A stretch of 64,000 nucleotides of DNA. Origin: Burkholderiales bacterium (GTDB lineage Bacteria; Pseudomonadota; Gammaproteobacteria; Burkholderiales; WYBJ01). A program made the translations under genes and the position numbers. A model generated the notes under the pieces. The model did not search any database. It was not told where the DNA came from and saw nothing but the letters and a program-made list of their open reading frames with translations. The DNA is taken from contig JALHQN010000011.1 of NCBI GenBank assembly GCA_022841915.1, forward strand, positions 97,592-161,591, given 5' to 3'. Position 1 is the stretch's first letter, and each line of letters begins with the position of its first letter. This document shows positions 61,184-64,000 of the stretch, piece by piece.

Positions 61184-62512
61184 ATGAATTTCACCCGTAG
61201 AGACCTATTGAAGGCAGGCGCCTTCGCGTCGGTCACAGCCGCATCGCCGCTGGCCGCGCAACCGTTGTTGGTGTCGCCCGCATCCTCGCTGATGCCGCGC
61301 TCGGGCAAGCGTCGCGTCGTGATCGCAGGCGGCGGCTGGGGCGGCATGACCGCGGCGCGTCACCTCCGCGAAAAAGCCCCCGATCTGGAAGTCGTCATGC
61401 TGGAGCGCAATCCGGTGTTCTGGTCGTGCCCGCTCAGCAACAAGTGGTTGATCGACGTGGTCGACACGAATTTCCTCGTGCACTCCTACATGGCCCCGGC
61501 GCGGCGGCATGGCTATACCTTCGTGCAGACGGAAATCACGGGCATCGACCGCGGCAAGAAGCAGGTCCATACGGCCCAGGGCTACGTCGACTACGACTGG
61601 CTCGTCCTCGCACCCGGCATCCGCTATGCGTTCGAGGCTTGGTTCGGCAACGACCGAAAAGCGATCGATCACACACGCACGAATTTTCCCACTGCGTACA
61701 TCCCGAGCGCGGAACATGCACTGGTGAAACAGAAGATCCGCAGTTTCAAGGGCGGCACTTTCGTGATGACCCTGCCGCCACCGCCGCATCGCTGCCCGCC
61801 CTCTCCCTACGAGCGCGCCTGCCTCATGGCGTGGTGGTGGAAGACGCACAAGATCCCGGCCAAGCTCGTCATCCTCGATCCCAAGCCGCGCATTGCGCCG
61901 ATCACCGTCGGCTTCCGCGAGGCATTCGAGGATCTGTACAAGGACATCGTCACCCATGTGCCGAATGCCGGCGTGAAGGAGGTCGATCCCTTCAACAAGG
62001 TGATCAAGACCACGGCGGGCGATTTCAAGTTCGACGACGCCCTGCTCATGACGCCGCACCAAGCAGGCGACCTGGCGTGGAAGGCCGGCGTGATCGGCAA
62101 GAACCCCAAGGGGCAAGACACGGGCTGGGCGGCCGTCGACCCGCAGCTCTACAACTTGAAGGACGATCCGCAGCTGTTCGTGATCGGCGATGCAGTCGGT
62201 GCGGTGTCGCCTCACTTCGGCCACTACCCCAAGAGCGGTCATGTCGCCAATCGCCAAGCCAAGGCCGTGGCCGTGCACATCGCCGACCAGGCCAAAGGCA
62301 ACGCGCCCAAGCCGGTCATCATCGACAACCTCTGCTACATGCTGGTCAACAACAGTCCGCGCGAGGCGATCTCGGTGCAGTTCGACTACAAGATCGGCCC
62401 CGACGGCCTGCTCCATCAATCCCAGATCGACGACAACGACCGGCGAGCCGAATTGTGGGAATCGGACTTGCGGTGGGTCGCTTACATGTTCGAGGATTTC
62501 GCCGCAGGCTAA
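61184..62512 (+). CDS. flavocytochrome c sulfide dehydrogenase-like flavoprotein
   Basis: A 442-residue exported FAD oxidoreductase. The N-terminus T-R-R-D-L-L-K (4-10) is a twin-arginine signal. The FAD loop I-A-G-G-G-W-G-G (47-54) follows. Cys82 (F-W-S-C-P-L-S-N) is placed like the FAD-linked cysteine of FccB, and C204 (H-R-C-P-P-S-P-Y-E-R-A-C) and C384 (D-N-L-C-Y) match the redox disulfide pair. F-C-S-D enzymes oxidise sulfide to sulfur with a partner cytochrome. No fccA cytochrome gene is nearby. GGAGGA precedes the ATG. Confidence 0.85.
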   Translation: MNFTRRDLLKAGAFASVTAASPLAAQPLLVSPASSLMPRSGKRRVVIAGGGWGGMTAARHLREKAPDLEVVMLERNPVFWSCPLSNKWLIDVVDTNFLVHSYMAPARRHGYTFVQTEITGIDRGKKQVHTAQGYVDYDWLVLAPGIRYAFEAWFGNDRKAIDHTRTNFPTAYIPSAEHALVKQKIRSFKGGTFVMTLPPPPHRCPPSPYERACLMAWWWKTHKIPAKLVILDPKPRIAPITVGFREAFEDLYKDIVTHVPNAGVKEVDPFNKVIKTTAGDFKFDDALLMTPHQAGDLAWKAGVIGKNPKGQDTGWAAVDPQLYNLKDDPQLFVIGDAVGAVSPHFGHYPKSGHVANRQAKAVAVHIADQAKGNAPKPVIIDNLCYMLVNNSPREAISVQFDYKIGPDGLLHQSQIDDNDRRAELWESDLRWVAYMFEDFAAG

Positions 62513-62685
62513 CGCTCGGCGAACCGTGAGGCGATGGGCCGGTGCGGCACGTCTCGACGCTCTTCCCGGCGAGCTCCGCTTGGGGACACGAGCGAAGCCG
62601 CACCGCAACCGAGCAGCGGTTGCCGGCCTGTCCGCGTTCGACTCGCTGTTCAGCGCCGGCCCGCGGCGCTATGATTGGGGTCGCC

Positions 62686-63087
62686 ATGATGACCAAGCAC
62701 CGGATGCGCACCGTCACTTGGATCGCGATGTTCGCGATCATCGCGACGATCCTCGCGCCCGTCGCGGCGCGCACGATGCCGGCTTGGTCAGGCGCCAGTT
62801 CGCCTTGGGACGAGATCTGCACCAGCCTCGGACTGAAGACCGTCAACTCTGAATCGGCGAAGCCCGATTCGGATCCGCCGAGGGTACCTGCGGGTATTGG
62901 CCATGTCGGTGATTGTCCCGACTGCCTGCCGAGCGTCAGTCCAGCCGCGTTGCCGTCGCAGCCCTCCGGCGTGCCAAGGTCGGTCGAGCACGAGACCACC
63001 CGTTTCCTTTTCTTCTTCATCAGCGCCCCGCGATCGACCCCCTTGCCGGCGTCGATACAGCCACGCGCCCCGCCGCAGTTCGCCTGA
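62686..63087 (+). CDS. DUF2946 family protein
   Basis: A 133-residue exported or anchored protein with an N-terminal hydrophobic segment (about 10-28) and a C-D-C-type motif, here G-D-C-P-D-C-L-P near residue 75, typical of DUF2946. The paired cysteines and the context (a PCu(A)C copper chaperone two genes on) point to copper handling. The C-terminus is proline-rich. ATG at 62686 with GGGG upstream is chosen, but the frame has another ATG at 62671 and 62689 as alternatives. Confidence 0.72.
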   Translation: MMTKHRMRTVTWIAMFAIIATILAPVAARTMPAWSGASSPWDEICTSLGLKTVNSESAKPDSDPPRVPAGIGHVGDCPDCLPSVSPAALPSQPSGVPRSVEHETTRFLFFFISAPRSTPLPASIQPRAPPQFA

Positions 63088-63159
63088 TCGCAAGCAATCG
63101 ATGACGCGTAGCGCCGAGTCACGGCGCGCGCCAGATTCATTGTTTTTCAGGAAACTGCC

Positions 63160-63477
63160 GTGTCGACTGCAAGCAAGTTCGCATGCCTGCTGAGCATCAG
63201 CGCAACGCTGGTCCTTGCCGGGATAGCCTGGATTGCCGCTCAACTGCTCGCCCCCGTTCTCGCTGAAGCACAGTCACAACCGATGCACCTCGTGCCGGTC
63301 GTGCATCTCGATCCCGCGGTCCCGATCGCACCTCCGGCATCACCCCCTGCAACGCAGCCTAGGCCCGAACCGATCGCCGAGCGCTGGCGGGTCGGCCCCG
63401 ACGGCTCGCTCGTATTCCCGATGGAAGTGCGTCCATCCGCCGATTTTTTCTACGATCCCCCAAGGAGTGAACCATGA
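63160..63477 (+). CDS. small membrane-anchored proline-rich protein in the copper module
   Basis: A 105-residue protein not assigned to a named family. Residues 8-30 are a transmembrane or signal segment. A histidine (M-H-L-V-P-V-V-H-L) and proline-rich linker (about 50-70) follow, then a C-terminal R-V-G-P-D-G-S-L-V-F-P-M-E-V-R-P. It begins with GTG, with AGGA 8 bases upstream, and its TGA overlaps the ATG of the PCu(A)C gene by 4 bases. Translational coupling suggests a linked role, for example as a periplasmic copper-handling accessory. Confidence 0.7.
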   Translation: MSTASKFACLLSISATLVLAGIAWIAAQLLAPVLAEAQSQPMHLVPVVHLDPAVPIAPPASPPATQPRPEPIAERWRVGPDGSLVFPMEVRPSADFFYDPPRSEP

Positions 63478-63932
63478 AGAAAACCGTCATTGCCTCGATC
63501 CTGTTCGCCGCGCTGAGCGCGCCTGCCGCCGCGCAGGTCACGGTCGGCGACCCCTGGGTAAGGGCGACCGTCCCGCAGCAAAAAGCCACCGGCGCATTCA
63601 TGTCGATCACGGCCGCCAAAGGCGCGCGACTGGTGGACGCGAAATCGCCGGTCGCCGGCGTGGTCGAGATCCACGAAATGGCGATGGAGAACAACATCAT
63701 GAAGATGCGCGCCATTCCCGGCCTGGAGTTGCCGGCCGGCAAGGCGGTCGAACTGAAGCCAGGCGGCTATCACGTCATGCTGATGGATCTGAAAGAGCAG
63801 ATGAAGGAAGGCCAGTCCGTGCCCATCACGCTGGTCGTCGAGGACAAGGACAAGAAGCGCGAGACGGTCGAGGTGAAGGCGATGGTGAGACCGCTGACGA
63901 GCGGCGCGAAGAAGGGCCATACACATCACTGA
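63474..63932 (+). CDS. periplasmic copper chaperone PCu(A)C
   Basis: A 152-residue exported protein. Signal peptide residues 1-20 end A-A-A. The copper motif H-x10-M-x21-H-x-M is exact: H67, M78, H100 and M102. A C-terminal G-H-T-H-H tail adds histidines. PCu(A)C delivers Cu(I) to the CuA site of cytochrome oxidase or helps Cu export. AAGGAG precedes the ATG. It follows the small protein by overlap and the DUF2946 gene in a conserved set. Confidence 0.93.
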   Translation: MKKTVIASILFAALSAPAAAQVTVGDPWVRATVPQQKATGAFMSITAAKGARLVDAKSPVAGVVEIHEMAMENNIMKMRAIPGLELPAGKAVELKPGGYHVMLMDLKEQMKEGQSVPITLVVEDKDKKRETVEVKAMVRPLTSGAKKGHTHH

Positions 63933-63947
63933 GGCGGAAGTCTGGCC

Positions 63948-63974
63948 GTTGCATTGCGCATCGCGCAATGCAAC
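63948..63974. terminator. 12-bp hairpin after the copper chaperone gene
   Basis: GTTGCATTGCGC (63948-63959) pairs perfectly with GCGCAATGCAAC (63963-63974), with a 3-base loop, 15 bases after the PCu(A)C stop. It is followed by long C runs rather than T, so it may end transcription without a classical U-tract, or form a repeat-like element. Confidence 0.45.
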
Positions 63975-63976
63975 CG

Positions 63977-64000
63977 CCCCCCCTCCCCCCCGCCCCCCGC
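63977..64000. repeat. poly-C tracts at the window end
   Basis: The last 24 bases are runs of C broken only by single T and G bases (seven C, T, seven C, G, six C, GC). Such a run is unusual for coding DNA. It could be a slippage-prone tract or an assembly edge. Confidence 0.4.

Noticed and set aside
60645..61187. A 180-codon plus-strand frame in the divergent spacer.
   Set aside because: It starts within the PRISE gene, has no recognisable domain and no ribosome site.

Overview
The window is GC-rich, densely coded chromosomal DNA from a proteobacterium, most likely a betaproteobacterium related to Burkholderiales. The evidence is gene order and family content. leuS, lptE, holA, proA and a lipoyl-fused lpdA lie head to tail. 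An RNase II family gene, tonB, aroE and mtgA form a second run. There is a BPSS1780-type membrane protein, an APH-type homoserine kinase, and three Bug (TctC-like) periplasmic binding proteins. I found no rRNA, tRNA, CRISPR array, insertion sequence or phage gene.

Bases 1-24,000 are mostly housekeeping. They hold the end of a DUF4197 gene, polA with an uncharacterised membrane-anchored partner, a LOG-family hydrolase, thrB, uvrD, small redox and assembly genes (GST, a SelW-like protein, CtaG), oxyR, an orphan receiver-ATPase protein, a FecR-SPOR envelope protein, and the leuS-to-lpdA run. Bases 23,000-35,300 hold an HDOD protein, a Bug receptor, the RNase/tonB/aroE/mtgA run, a YqiA-like hydrolase, a tightly coupled trio (Na/Pi transporter with PhoU-like tail, PhnZ-like HD protein, alanine dehydrogenase) and an EamA transporter.

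Bases 35,300-46,300 are accessory: VOC and GST proteins, a large alpha/beta hydrolase, a BON lipoprotein, AsmA, an SDR without the usual catalytic residues, a quinone oxidoreductase, two convergent Bug receptors and an exported FAM173-like methyltransferase. Bases 46,300-60,700 look like a catabolic island, almost all on the minus strand. It encodes a CoA ligase, an SDR, an acyl-CoA dehydrogenase, a hydroxyacyl-CoA dehydrogenase plus a second protein with only its C-terminal part, two CaiB/BaiF proteins (one racemase-like), a nitroreductase, a BadI-like ring hydrolase and a PRISE-like enone reductase. An amidohydrolase lies on the opposite strand. Together these fit CoA-dependent breakdown of a cyclic or branched carboxylic acid that passes through an enone, but the substrate cannot be read from sequence.

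The right end holds a Tat-exported flavocytochrome c sulfide dehydrogenase-like flavoprotein and a copper module (DUF2946, a small proline-rich protein, PCu(A)C chaperone). The observations I rate highest are a DNA polymerase I whose proofreading metal ligands are mostly replaced, a SAM methyltransferase with a Sec signal peptide, the PhnZ-like/Na-Pi/alanine dehydrogenase operon, and the PRISE/BadI-like catabolic island.
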